Shown here piece by piece: positions 30,310 through 38,113 of a stretch of DNA of 64,000 nt (position 1 is its first letter; every line of letters starts with the position of its first letter). Location: positions 1-64,000 of IMG/VR virus record IMGVR_UViG_3300046507_000113; one strand, given 5' to 3'. Both the position numbers and the translations under genes were made by a program. A model generated the notes under the pieces. It worked only from the letters and a program-made list of their open reading frames with translations. It had not been told where the DNA came from and made no database searches. Source of the DNA: a virus.

Positions 30310-31025
30310 TGATTACGGTGAAGATTGGTTGTGATCCGGAAGGTTTCCTCTTCGATAAAAAGAAGGGAGCTTTCGTTTCCGCCCATGATGTTCTTCCGGG
30401 AACAAAGCATAAGCCCTTCAAATTGGAGAGGGGTGCAGTACAGGTTGATGGTGTTGCAGTGGAATTCAATATTGATCCTGCTGTGACAGAAGAAGAATTT
30501 GACAATAACATCTCTGTTGTTCTCCAGCAGATTGATGAGATGGTCTTTGCTGCAAACAAGGACTTGGAAGTTCGATGGGAACCGGTTGCCACATTCTCGG
30601 AAGAGGTCTGGAAGCTTGTCCCTGAACAGAGCAAAGTCCTCGGTTGCGATCCTGACTATAATGTCAAGGGTGAAGTGAACATCAATCCGACAGAGAAACT
30701 GGAAGCAGCAAGTATTCGTACGGCTGCAGGTCATATTCATATTGGGTTTGTTGATAAGCCCAAGGATAACATCTCTCATGATCATTTCCAAGATTGTCTT
30801 TACATTGCAAAGGGATTCTTTGAGAGCAGTTTGCCATCGTTCGTACCAAGGACGAAAGCAGAAGAAGAGAGAATGAACTATTATGGCCATAACGGATCTT
30901 TTAGACCGAAGCCGTATGGGGTGGAGCTACGTGCACCATCGAATTGGTATGTACCGTCTTCGCAGAATCGCAGGACGATATATACAGAAACTCGGAATAA
31001 ATTTAGAGAACTCACAGGACTTTAA
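30309..31025 (+). CDS. COOH-NH2 ligase type 2, copy 2
   Basis: A 238-residue paralogue of the ligase at 28110. GCDPEGFLF, QVDGVAVEFN, AAGHIHIGF and FRPKPYGVELRAP fall in the same order and spacing. In the first motif Glu-Gly replaces Glu-Leu but the Glu is kept. It is shorter than copy 1 at the C-terminus. Having two copies suggests two different substrates or a heteromeric enzyme. Confidence 0.86.
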   Translation: MITVKIGCDPEGFLFDKKKGAFVSAHDVLPGTKHKPFKLERGAVQVDGVAVEFNIDPAVTEEEFDNNISVVLQQIDEMVFAANKDLEVRWEPVATFSEEVWKLVPEQSKVLGCDPDYNVKGEVNINPTEKLEAASIRTAAGHIHIGFVDKPKDNISHDHFQDCLYIAKGFFESSLPSFVPRTKAEEERMNYYGHNGSFRPKPYGVELRAPSNWYVPSSQNRRTIYTETRNKFRELTGL

Positions 31026-31029
31026 AGGT

Positions 31030-31656
31030 ATGAGAAATAAGTATCATGGTGATGATCTACAGGCTCGTCTGGGTGGTACGATCATTCGACATAAGGGTCA
31101 TCCCTACATTGCACAAGTCAATAGCGGTTCCGTTATCGATTTGATGGATATCGTTACAGGACAACTAATTTGCCGTGTGGACCACGATGATAGAGACCTC
31201 GACATTAGCTCACTTACTCTTGGTTATGTCAACGTTGAGGATCCTGGGCACAAGCTGGCTGTATACCTCAAGAGAGAAGCTCTCCGTCAGTTCCGACAGG
31301 GTGTTGACATTGGTCGGCTCACTCAGTTTGTTCTTCGACCGGGTGTCCCACAGGTAACTCCGAAGGTCCTGTATTGTCAGGGTTTCGTTGATTGTGTCAC
31401 AGGGAAGTATCCCACAGTATCTGAAGCGCTCTCTAAGATTATTAACAAGAGCTTCTTCTCTGTTGCTGTATCTCGTAATGTGGCACTCAAGAAGGATGGT
31501 GACCTAATCAAGGTCTTCGTCAAGGATGATGAGGTAGGCTATATGCAGCCCAATATGCTGAAGATTGTAAAGGTCCCCAAGACCGATACTTCTCGGTATG
31601 CCATGTTCTTCCTGAACGAGGTCGAAGGTTGGAAGGTTGTTGAAGGTATCAAGTAA
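31030..31656 (+). CDS. Hypothetical 208-residue protein between amidoligases
   Basis: Start chosen at ATG 31030 (MRNKYHGDDLQARLGG), with TAAAGG upstream; a longer in-frame version would overlap the previous ligase by 143 bases and is unlikely. It is beta-rich with several VxVxxxG turns and could form repeated small barrels. It is co-translated with the next amidoligase (one-base overlap). Function is unknown. Confidence 0.68.
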   Translation: MRNKYHGDDLQARLGGTIIRHKGHPYIAQVNSGSVIDLMDIVTGQLICRVDHDDRDLDISSLTLGYVNVEDPGHKLAVYLKREALRQFRQGVDIGRLTQFVLRPGVPQVTPKVLYCQGFVDCVTGKYPTVSEALSKIINKSFFSVAVSRNVALKKDGDLIKVFVKDDEVGYMQPNMLKIVKVPKTDTSRYAMFFLNEVEGWKVVEGIK

Positions 31657-32690
31657 TGACAAGTCAGAATGTTACAAAGATTTTTGATATTCAAAAGAAT
31701 GTAGGACGTACTCCTTATAAGACACGTCACTCAGGTCGTTTTGGTATCGAGATTGAGACTGAGACGGACAACAAGTACAAGTATCCAGTGTTGAAGTTCT
31801 GGGAACCAAAAGAAGATCGGAGCCTTCGTGGCTTTGGTGTGGAGTATGTTCTCAAGGCACCATTGGATAGTGTTGACCTGACTGAACCTCTCAAAGAGTT
31901 CAAGTATGTGGATGAACAATATAAGTTCAAGCGGGGTTCGGTCTCCACTAGTGTTCACGTCCACATGAACATGCAAAACGAAACCTACAAGACCGTTGCC
32001 AATATCATGACGGTATGGGCACTGATCGAACCGATCCTTGTTCGTTACTCCGGTCCTGATCGTATGTCCAATCTGTTTTGTTTTGGTCTGATGGACGTTG
32101 AGGGTCTGCTTGATAAGTGGATTGGCGTCTTGAACATGATCAATCGGAATACCTTTGGTAAGGTAGCGGTCAGTCAGGATCAGGTTAAGTATTCGGCTCT
32201 GAATATTGCTACACTAAGTAGCTTGGGTACGCTTGAAGCACGTACTTTCAGAGGTGAGCTTGATACCAATGTCATCCAGAAGTGGGTTGATATTCTCGGG
32301 AAGATTGTTTCCTTCTCTAGTGATCCTGACATGGATCCTTCTCTGATCATGAAGATGTACGATGAACAGGGGATTAATATCCTTGACATTATCTTCGGTG
32401 AACTTGCAGAAGAATTGAAGATCAAGGATTACAAGAAGCTCATTAGTTTCGATGAGATCTTCCATGCATCCAAGATTGCTTGTGTCTCTAAGGATTGGTC
32501 ACGTTTCGGTATCCTTAAAGTCAAGCCGATCTATAAGGAAATGATCAGACCTCAGTTGGAAGAACTCGCTCAGGTTCTGTTCAAGTCTCCTTATGATCAA
32601 CTGAAGTATGAGGAGCGTAATATTGTTATCGAGCGCTACCACCAGATTAACGTGAACATGAAGGTGGTGGATGCAACTGGAGATATTTAA
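31656..32690 (+). CDS. Amidoligase (glutamine synthetase-like fold, second subfamily)
   Basis: A 344-residue protein with the sequence order of the amidoligase family: RFGIEIETE (residues 28-36), VSTSVHVHMNM (about 97-107) and LGTLEARTFRGELD (about 189-202). The Glu-x-Glu and His-x-His elements would form the metal-ATP site. It belongs to a different branch from the two type-2 enzymes. It is flanked directly by a tagged protein gene (one-base overlap) and then the ATP-grasp gene. Confidence 0.85.
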   Translation: MTSQNVTKIFDIQKNVGRTPYKTRHSGRFGIEIETETDNKYKYPVLKFWEPKEDRSLRGFGVEYVLKAPLDSVDLTEPLKEFKYVDEQYKFKRGSVSTSVHVHMNMQNETYKTVANIMTVWALIEPILVRYSGPDRMSNLFCFGLMDVEGLLDKWIGVLNMINRNTFGKVAVSQDQVKYSALNIATLSSLGTLEARTFRGELDTNVIQKWVDILGKIVSFSSDPDMDPSLIMKMYDEQGINILDIIFGELAEELKIKDYKKLISFDEIFHASKIACVSKDWSRFGILKVKPIYKEMIRPQLEELAQVLFKSPYDQLKYEERNIVIERYHQINVNMKVVDATGDI

Positions 32691-32974
32691 TGGATATTGG
32701 AGACGAAGTAGAATACCATAGAGAAGCACCACCCGGTGTCCTCAACCCGGCAATCTATACTAACTTTAATGGCTCATCAGGTATCATTAAGGACATGACA
32801 AGGGTCATGGCTACAGTATTTTTTAATAATGGTACTCTGAAAGATCACCATTACCGTGAGGCACAACTGACTGGTGGAAGTCTTATTACAGTCAAGAGAG
32901 AAAATCTAAGGCTCCTCTGGAAAGAACGGCCTTATAATCCTGAACAAGAACCAGATGATGAAGACGATGTATAA
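32690..32974 (+). CDS. Tagged small protein E (GDxV-type, C-terminal acidic tag)
   Basis: A 94-residue protein starting MDIGDEVEYHREAPPG, with the GDxV motif at residues 4-7 and a following GIIKD turn, consistent with a small beta barrel. It ends RPYNPEQEPDDEDDV. It begins on the last base of the amidoligase gene and is followed by the ATP-grasp gene, so it is encoded between two ligases. Confidence 0.78.
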   Translation: MDIGDEVEYHREAPPGVLNPAIYTNFNGSSGIIKDMTRVMATVFFNNGTLKDHHYREAQLTGGSLITVKRENLRLLWKERPYNPEQEPDDEDDV

Positions 32975-32989
32975 TCGTAGGAGATTGAA

Positions 32990-33769
32990 ATGATTAATGC
33001 GCTTTTCTCGTACAGCCAGCATTCGGATGGTGCTAAGGGCCTTAAGAATGCTCTTGGTGTTCCGAAGATCAAACACACAGGTAGTACTTTCGTTCCCGCC
33101 GCACACAAAAAACTGATCAATTGGGGTGCAACCCCTGATCGATTCCCTCAGAAACTACTTACATGTCAGGTTATCAACCATCCGGACAAGGTTGCTCTTG
33201 CCGTTGACAAGATGACTACCTTCAAGATCTTCCGTGATAACGGTGTTTCTTGCCCTGAGTTCACAACAGAACGAGCTACAGCAGTACAGTGGCTTGAACA
33301 GGGTCATGATGTCTTTGCTCGTACTCAGCTCCGTGCATCTAGTGGTCGTGGTATCGTTATCATGGATCATGAGCATCCGGATACTTGGGAAGTTGGTGCA
33401 CCACTCTATGTGAAGTATGTCAAGAAGCAGGACGAATATCGTATCCATGTGGTACGTGGTCAGGTAATTGACGTACAGCGTAAGGGTCTTCGTGCTGAAT
33501 TCCAGAATGATCCGAATGTCAACTGGAAGATCCGTAACCTTGCCAATGGTTTCGTGTTCTCTCGTGACTTGAATACGAACCGTCCGGTTCCACAGATCGT
33601 TAAGGACGTTGGTATTGCAGCAGTACAGGCTCTTGGGCTTGACTTTGGTGCAGCAGACGTAATCTACCAGCGTCAGAGTAACCGTGCTTATGCTCTGGAA
33701 GTAAACACCGCCCCAGGTCTGGAAGGTCAGACTGTAACATCTTACGCCACAGCTCTCAGCGCCCTCTAA
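32990..33769 (+). CDS. ATP-grasp ligase (RimK-like)
   Basis: A 259-residue protein with the ATP-grasp layout. DKMTTFKIFRDNGVSCP lies at the start of the nucleotide-binding part, then ARTQLRASSGRGIVI (glycine-rich loop), PLYVKYVKKQDEYRIHVV, and near the end GAADVIYQ and YALEVNTAPGLEG with the metal-binding Glu and Asn. ATP-grasp enzymes of the RimK type add amino acids to carboxyl groups of peptides through an acyl phosphate. Together with the acidic tag this is the strongest candidate for an enzyme that extends or caps the tag. Confidence 0.85.
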   Translation: MINALFSYSQHSDGAKGLKNALGVPKIKHTGSTFVPAAHKKLINWGATPDRFPQKLLTCQVINHPDKVALAVDKMTTFKIFRDNGVSCPEFTTERATAVQWLEQGHDVFARTQLRASSGRGIVIMDHEHPDTWEVGAPLYVKYVKKQDEYRIHVVRGQVIDVQRKGLRAEFQNDPNVNWKIRNLANGFVFSRDLNTNRPVPQIVKDVGIAAVQALGLDFGAADVIYQRQSNRAYALEVNTAPGLEGQTVTSYATALSAL

Positions 33770-33787
33770 TATTACGAAAGATATACT

Positions 33788-34906
33788 ATGTGTGTGATCA
33801 TGGTACTGCCGCCCAAGGCAATGATTAACAAAAGTCATTTCTACAATGCTTGTTATAATAACTGGCATGGGTATGGCATCATTATCAAGAAGCCGAAGAA
33901 GTTTGAAGTGGTAAAACAGTTCAAGGCAGAAGGCAACGACCCCGATGAGATTTGGGATATTGTCAATGACAACAAGGATCATGAACGTATTGTTCACGTC
34001 CGTTATTCGACAAGAGGGGCAACTGACGAGACGAACACTCAGCCCTTTGAAGTGTTCAACAATGGAACTCGTCGTGTGATGTTCATGCACAACGGAACTC
34101 TCAACGGATTTGGTGAATGGAACCAGTCCGTCTCTGGGGGTAAGAGTGACACCAATGCTTTCTGTGAGACAGTTCTGAGTAAGTCTCTCCGTAAGTGGTC
34201 GTCAGATGAGAATGGTCTCGGTGATTATACCGATCCGGACTTCATCAAGCTCGTTGTTGACAAGCAGTGGACGATGAACTCTCGTGGTATCTTTGTATCC
34301 AATGACCTTCCGAATATGATGATCGGTAACAGGGGATACACAGGTTGGCAGCTCTACAAACATCCTGATGCCTCTACTCATGGTGAGATCTGGGTATCGA
34401 ATGACGAGTACTTCGATAAGCTGACACGAGGCCCAAAGTTCGACGAACAGGAAAAGATCAAGAAGGCAGCAGAGGAGGCTCGTCGTCAGGCGGAGAGGGA
34501 CAATGCCCCTTTTCAGGGGGGATCGTCAAGAACCTCTTCAGAAACTTCCTCCGAGATCGCGGGGATTACGATCTTCAAGAAGGAGACAGCTACGAACGAA
34601 GCAGTTCTCACAGCTATCAACGATATCATTGATACGTGGGATCTTAATGACCCGAAGGACGTCTCCAAACTCCGATTCATTGCCTACGAAGAATGGGTAG
34701 GTTTCTTGGAAGAACAGAAGAACAACAGTGATTTCGTGAGTGCTGCCATTATTCAACAGTTCGCAGACCATATCTGCAAGCTCACGATGAAGGTACGTTC
34801 TCTGGAACTCCGTCATAATAAGGCTTCACAGCGGGTTGAAGAACTCCGTAAGCAGCTTGATGCAATTGAAGGTGATAAGAATGGCAGTGCAGCTGAAGCA
34901 GCGTAA
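33788..34906 (+). CDS. Second class II glutamine amidotransferase
   Basis: A 372-residue protein starting MCVIMVLP, again with Cys2. HVRYSTRGATD and FMHNGTLNGFG correspond to the glutaminase-domain motifs. The C-terminal 150 residues are helical and charged, with RRQAERDNAP and a long coiled segment ending VEELRKQLDAIEG. This gives a second ammonia-producing subunit different from the one at 29218. It overlaps the next gene by 26 bases. Confidence 0.82.
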   Translation: MCVIMVLPPKAMINKSHFYNACYNNWHGYGIIIKKPKKFEVVKQFKAEGNDPDEIWDIVNDNKDHERIVHVRYSTRGATDETNTQPFEVFNNGTRRVMFMHNGTLNGFGEWNQSVSGGKSDTNAFCETVLSKSLRKWSSDENGLGDYTDPDFIKLVVDKQWTMNSRGIFVSNDLPNMMIGNRGYTGWQLYKHPDASTHGEIWVSNDEYFDKLTRGPKFDEQEKIKKAAEEARRQAERDNAPFQGGSSRTSSETSSEIAGITIFKKETATNEAVLTAINDIIDTWDLNDPKDVSKLRFIAYEEWVGFLEEQKNNSDFVSAAIIQQFADHICKLTMKVRSLELRHNKASQRVEELRKQLDAIEGDKNGSAAEAA

Positions 34907-35489
34907 GAACCTCTCGTATGATCCTTGGATGGTCCTTGAAAGGGCCTCCAAGAGTACACCAGACTGGTCAGCACTGAATGCCAAACGACAGGAGCATTTT
35001 GTTCTTGTCACTGGTACTGCTAGGGCTCGTCGTCAGAGGAATGATATTCTTTCTGGTTGTAGGAACTACGGACTGGCCAATACGACTAGTGATGTTTTCA
35101 TCATGAAGCGAGGTCCTTTCCAGTATGAAACCAATCAAGCACCAGAACCAATGGTGTTCGAGTTTCCTGCCACACAGAAGCAGAGGCTCTTGAAGTTTCC
35201 AGAGGATTTCCCTGCGAAGGATCTAGGAAAGGTACAGGGAGAGATGTGGGGTGTACCCCTTCGTGTCCTCGCTGAACTGGATGCATTTATGGGTAATGGA
35301 GAAGGAGTAATCCGAGAGAAGAGGTATATTAGTCTCGTCAATTCAGAACATGAAATCAGAAATCATCTAGCATGGATGTATCTCGTAAACTTCGATCATT
35401 TTGAAGAATACACATGCATGTATCAATTGTATAATACGAATAGAACAATTCCGAATACGGGTTCTATGATTTATTTTTATTCTGGCTAA
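34881..35489 (+). CDS. Second gamma-glutamylcyclotransferase-like protein
   Basis: A 202-residue protein from ATG 34881, with GAAGGTGA upstream and overlap with the amidotransferase. The segment QGEMWGVPLRVLAELDAF, then REKRYISLV, fits the core of the cyclotransferase fold (GElyxvP, LD, R-beta strand). The catalytic Glu would be the one in GNGEGV, shifted from the usual place, and the YGTL loop is not clear. It could therefore be an inactive or divergent member, and the call is moderate. Confidence 0.5.
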   Translation: MAVQLKQRKNLSYDPWMVLERASKSTPDWSALNAKRQEHFVLVTGTARARRQRNDILSGCRNYGLANTTSDVFIMKRGPFQYETNQAPEPMVFEFPATQKQRLLKFPEDFPAKDLGKVQGEMWGVPLRVLAELDAFMGNGEGVIREKRYISLVNSEHEIRNHLAWMYLVNFDHFEEYTCMYQLYNTNRTIPNTGSMIYFYSG

Positions 35490-35501
35490 GGATTGTCAAT
35501 T

Positions 35502-35828
35502 ATGGCAAATATGGCAAAAATGAAATTTCAACTAGGGGATTATGTAAGGTACACCAACAAGAGAGAAAAACTAGATTTTGTTGGTACGATTGTTTCTGCT
35601 GATCCGAACTATGGTGAATATCTCATTCTACCGGAAGATCATCTCAAAGGTGCAATGAAGATGTACAGATCATCTAGTGAGGAAGGTACTTGGCTCAAAA
35701 ATCACTTTTCACATGCTGGACGGTCTCTAGAACCTGTGGTTTGGGCATCTTCGAAATCTCGTAGCATGAGGTATGCTGAATTAATGTACGATCCTACTCA
35801 GGAGCCTGATGATGAAGACGACATTTAA
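35502..35828 (+). CDS. Tagged small protein F (GDxV-type, C-terminal acidic tag)
   Basis: A 108-residue protein; ATG 35502 has AAGGA eight bases upstream. FQLGDYVRYTN near the N-terminus and FVGTIVSAD give a KOW/SH3-like opening. It ends MYDPTQEPDDEDDI, the only copy with a terminal Ile. The next tagged gene begins inside the codons for this tag. Confidence 0.77.
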   Translation: MANMAKMKFQLGDYVRYTNKREKLDFVGTIVSADPNYGEYLILPEDHLKGAMKMYRSSSEEGTWLKNHFSHAGRSLEPVVWASSKSRSMRYAELMYDPTQEPDDEDDI

Positions 35829-36078
35829 TGAAGGTGATAGAGTTATCCTGACCCGTGACAGCACCAATGGTCCCACAGGAGAGTATGGTCGTAAGGGTGA
35901 CACTGGTACTGTCGTCCAAAATCTGTACGGTACTTCTAATGTACAAGTAAGAGTTCGCTTTGACAAGATGTTTCATGGTGCCCACGAGTGGTATGCCTAT
36001 GTCAAAGAACTCGAACATGAATATATAGAGAGACCTTATGACCCTAGTCAAGAACCAGACGATGAGGACGACGTGTAA
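35809..36078 (+). CDS. Tagged small protein G (GDxV-type, C-terminal acidic tag)
   Basis: An 89-residue protein starting MMKTTFNEGDRVILTRD. GDTGTVVQN follows the GDxV motif as in KOW or SH3-like barrels. The end is RPYDPSQEPDDEDDV, identical to that of protein B 12 kb away although the codons differ. It is the last gene before the promoter at 36082 and so closes the ligase block. Confidence 0.78.
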   Translation: MMKTTFNEGDRVILTRDSTNGPTGEYGRKGDTGTVVQNLYGTSNVQVRVRFDKMFHGAHEWYAYVKELEHEYIERPYDPSQEPDDEDDV

Positions 36079-36081
36079 GGG

Positions 36082-36110
36082 TTGACACTCCCTACTTAAA
36101 GTGGTATAAT
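36082..36110 (+). promoter_or_regulatory. Perfect sigma70-type promoter for the replication genes
   Basis: TTGACA (36082-36087) and TATAAT (36105-36110) are separated by 17 bases. The -10 context AAGTGGTATAATAATACTCTT recurs exactly at 38092-38112. It starts four bases after the last tagged gene and drives the zinc-protein and primase-helicase genes. Confidence 0.9.
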
Positions 36111-36136
36111 AATACTCTTCAATAAAGAAAGCTTCA

Positions 36137-36391
36137 ATGGTAGACGAACTACAGAAACTACAAAACCTAATTCGTTCTGTGAATAGAGGGGGATATTTTA
36201 GGTGTTCCATTTGCAATTGTGTTTCGAATGAACGTATCGAGACAAACATAGGCGACTACAAGCCTAACATGCCATTTGCTCATGATCCCAAAGACAGTTT
36301 ACATTTTATCTGTATTGATTGTGAAGAAGCAATTCAAGAACTAAGAGATGATTATGAGTATGAAGATGATGAAGACATGAAAGGAGATTAA
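36137..36391 (+). CDS. Small zinc-binding protein with acidic tail
   Basis: An 84-residue protein with two CxxC pairs (FRCSICNC at about 22-27 and FICIDCEE at about 59-66) that probably bind one zinc ion. The C-terminus is acidic (DDYEYEDDEDMKGD) but unlike the common tag. It is the first gene after the promoter and ends two bases before the inferred ATA start of the primase-helicase; that gene's ribosome-binding site lies in its last codons. Confidence 0.72.
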   Translation: MVDELQKLQNLIRSVNRGGYFRCSICNCVSNERIETNIGDYKPNMPFAHDPKDSLHFICIDCEEAIQELRDDYEYEDDEDMKGD

Positions 36392-36393
36392 GC

Positions 36394-37953
36394 ATAGGTA
36401 ACTGGGTTCAGACAGGACAACCGTGTCCTTGCGGGTCCTCTTCAGATGCTTACTGCCTTGACTCAAATGGGAATGGATTTTGTTTCTCAGGTAAGTGTGG
36501 TGGTAAGTTCTTTAGAAATGACAAGGAAGAAGAAGTAGATAGTAGTCAATACACGATGGATTATTATGAGCATCGTGGAATTAGTGCTCGAATTTTCGAG
36601 AAGTTTGGAGTTCAGACTAAGTTTTATGAAGGGACTCCAATTGAAACTGCGTTCTTCTATCCCAATGGTTCTATCCAAGTACGTAACTTGGCAGAGAAGA
36701 GATTTCGAACTGTAGGTGATTACAAGAATGCACACTGTTTTGGGACCAACGTTTTTGATAAGGGTTCCAAGAAGGTCATTACAATTACAGAGGGTGCATA
36801 TGATGCACTATCCGTAGCTCAAATAGTAGGAGACATGACAGCAGCGATCGCTGTTAGGAGTGCTTCTTCTGCTAAATCAGACGTGCTTGCAGATTGGGAA
36901 TATATTAATTCCTTTGACAAGATTATCATCAATTTTGATAATGATGAACCTGGGCAAGAAGCCGCCCGCAAGATCGCCCCCTTGTTTGATTTTAAGAAGG
37001 TCTACAATCTTTGCCTTGAGAAGGGTAAGGATGCGAATGAATATGCTCAGAAAGAGCTAAATAAGGCGTACTACGAGGCTTGGGCTGGTTGTAAGAGGTA
37101 CACACCAGATAACCTCCTATCGACTATGGCTGAGTTCCGTAAGGCGCTTAAAGAACAGAAATCCGAGAAGATTGTGAACTATCCGTTCACAGCCCTACAA
37201 GAGAAGCTTTTCGGTATCCATGAAGGTGAAGTTGTTCTTGTCAAGGGCCTAGAGGGTCTTGGTAAGACAGAGTTCCTTCGTGCTGTTGAAAACATGGTTC
37301 TTCATGAGACGAAGCATAATGTTGGCATTATCCATTTGGAGGAATCCAATGGTGAAACTCTTAGAGGTATGGCAGGATATTATACTGCTACTCCTGTGCA
37401 GAGTCCAGAGATGCCAGCATCAGACGAAGAAGTTCTAGAGATCCTAGAGCAAATCCTGGGTAAAGACGAAGATAGATTTGTTTTGTATTCTGCATTTGAT
37501 GTGGAAGATGAGGACAAGTTCATCGATAACATTCGATTTATGGTTACAGCAAATAACTGTAAGATCGTTACCTTCGACCACATCTCGTGGTTGGCAACAG
37601 GAACACAGGACAGTAAGGAAGACTCCGAACGAATGAAGCTAGACCGTATCTCTCAGAGGCTTAAGATGCTTGCTGAGGAGCTTCGGTTTGGTCTGGTGAT
37701 GGTATCTCACGTTAATGACCTTGGTCAAACCAGAGGTTCCAGATATATTTCGAAGGCTGCCAATACTGTTATTAATCTCAACCGTAACAAGACAACCGAG
37801 GACGAAGCAGAAAGAGTTAAGCTCTACATGACAGTAGAGAAGGCTCGTCTAGTCGGTGCCAAAGAGGGACCAGCAGGTTATGCTGTTTATAATACAGAAC
37901 TCCTGATGCTAGAAGACCCTCTAACCCGAGGACTTCAATATGAGATTGGGTGA
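36394..37953 (+). CDS. Primase-helicase (T7 gp4-like), inferred ATA start
   Basis: The open frame begins after a stop at 36370 and contains no ATG, GTG, TTG or CTG until ATG 36556. The intervening codons encode a primase zinc ribbon (CPCGSSSDAYC, then GFCFSGKCGGKFF). The only reasonable start is ATA 36394, placed seven bases after AAGGAG. The full product is about 519 residues. After the ribbon come TOPRIM elements (TEGAYDALSV; NFDNDEPGQEA) and a RecA-like helicase with Walker A GLEGLGKT near residue 285. ATG 36556 could yield a shorter form without the ribbon, as T7 gp4B lacks it. It synthesises primers and unwinds DNA at the fork. Confidence 0.88.
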   Translation: MGNWVQTGQPCPCGSSSDAYCLDSNGNGFCFSGKCGGKFFRNDKEEEVDSSQYTMDYYEHRGISARIFEKFGVQTKFYEGTPIETAFFYPNGSIQVRNLAEKRFRTVGDYKNAHCFGTNVFDKGSKKVITITEGAYDALSVAQIVGDMTAAIAVRSASSAKSDVLADWEYINSFDKIIINFDNDEPGQEAARKIAPLFDFKKVYNLCLEKGKDANEYAQKELNKAYYEAWAGCKRYTPDNLLSTMAEFRKALKEQKSEKIVNYPFTALQEKLFGIHEGEVVLVKGLEGLGKTEFLRAVENMVLHETKHNVGIIHLEESNGETLRGMAGYYTATPVQSPEMPASDEEVLEILEQILGKDEDRFVLYSAFDVEDEDKFIDNIRFMVTANNCKIVTFDHISWLATGTQDSKEDSERMKLDRISQRLKMLAEELRFGLVMVSHVNDLGQTRGSRYISKAANTVINLNRNKTTEDEAERVKLYMTVEKARLVGAKEGPAGYAVYNTELLMLEDPLTRGLQYEIG

Positions 37954-38092
37954 TAAAATCATTATAATTGTTGGTGCAATTGTTATTCTCCTTCTCTTGA
38001 TGGGTTGTTCCACTCTGACAGAAAATCAGAAACAGTGGAATGATCCAAATCTAGAAAAAAGATTGGCACTCGCAATTGACAACCAAGGATAG
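37940..38092 (+). CDS. Small lipoprotein
   Basis: A 50-residue protein with an N-terminal hydrophobic helix (KIIIIVGAIVILLLLMGC) ending in a lipobox LMGC, so Cys24 should be acylated. The remaining 26 residues are polar. It overlaps the end of the primase-helicase gene. Its 3' end contains the next promoter. Function is unknown. Confidence 0.6.
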   Translation: MRLGDKIIIIVGAIVILLLLMGCSTLTENQKQWNDPNLEKRLALAIDNQG

Positions 38093-38104
38093 AAGTGGTA
38101 TAAT
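38076..38104 (+). promoter_or_regulatory. Perfect sigma70-type promoter, second copy
   Basis: TTGACA (38076-38081), 17 bases, TATAAT (38099-38104). From position 38092 the sequence repeats the promoter at 36082. The ATG of the next gene begins ten bases after the -10, so the transcript should be leaderless or nearly so. Confidence 0.9.
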
Positions 38105-38113
38105 AATACTCTT

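Noticed and set aside
33155-34090. A 311-codon minus-strand frame opposite the ATP-grasp and amidotransferase genes
   Set aside because: It covers conserved motifs of two real enzymes on the other strand and is low in charged residues, as expected for an antisense shadow.
36137-36391. Acidic C-terminus of the small zinc protein as a tag copy
   Set aside because: The sequence YEYEDDEDMKGD shares charge but not the conserved core or terminal Val.
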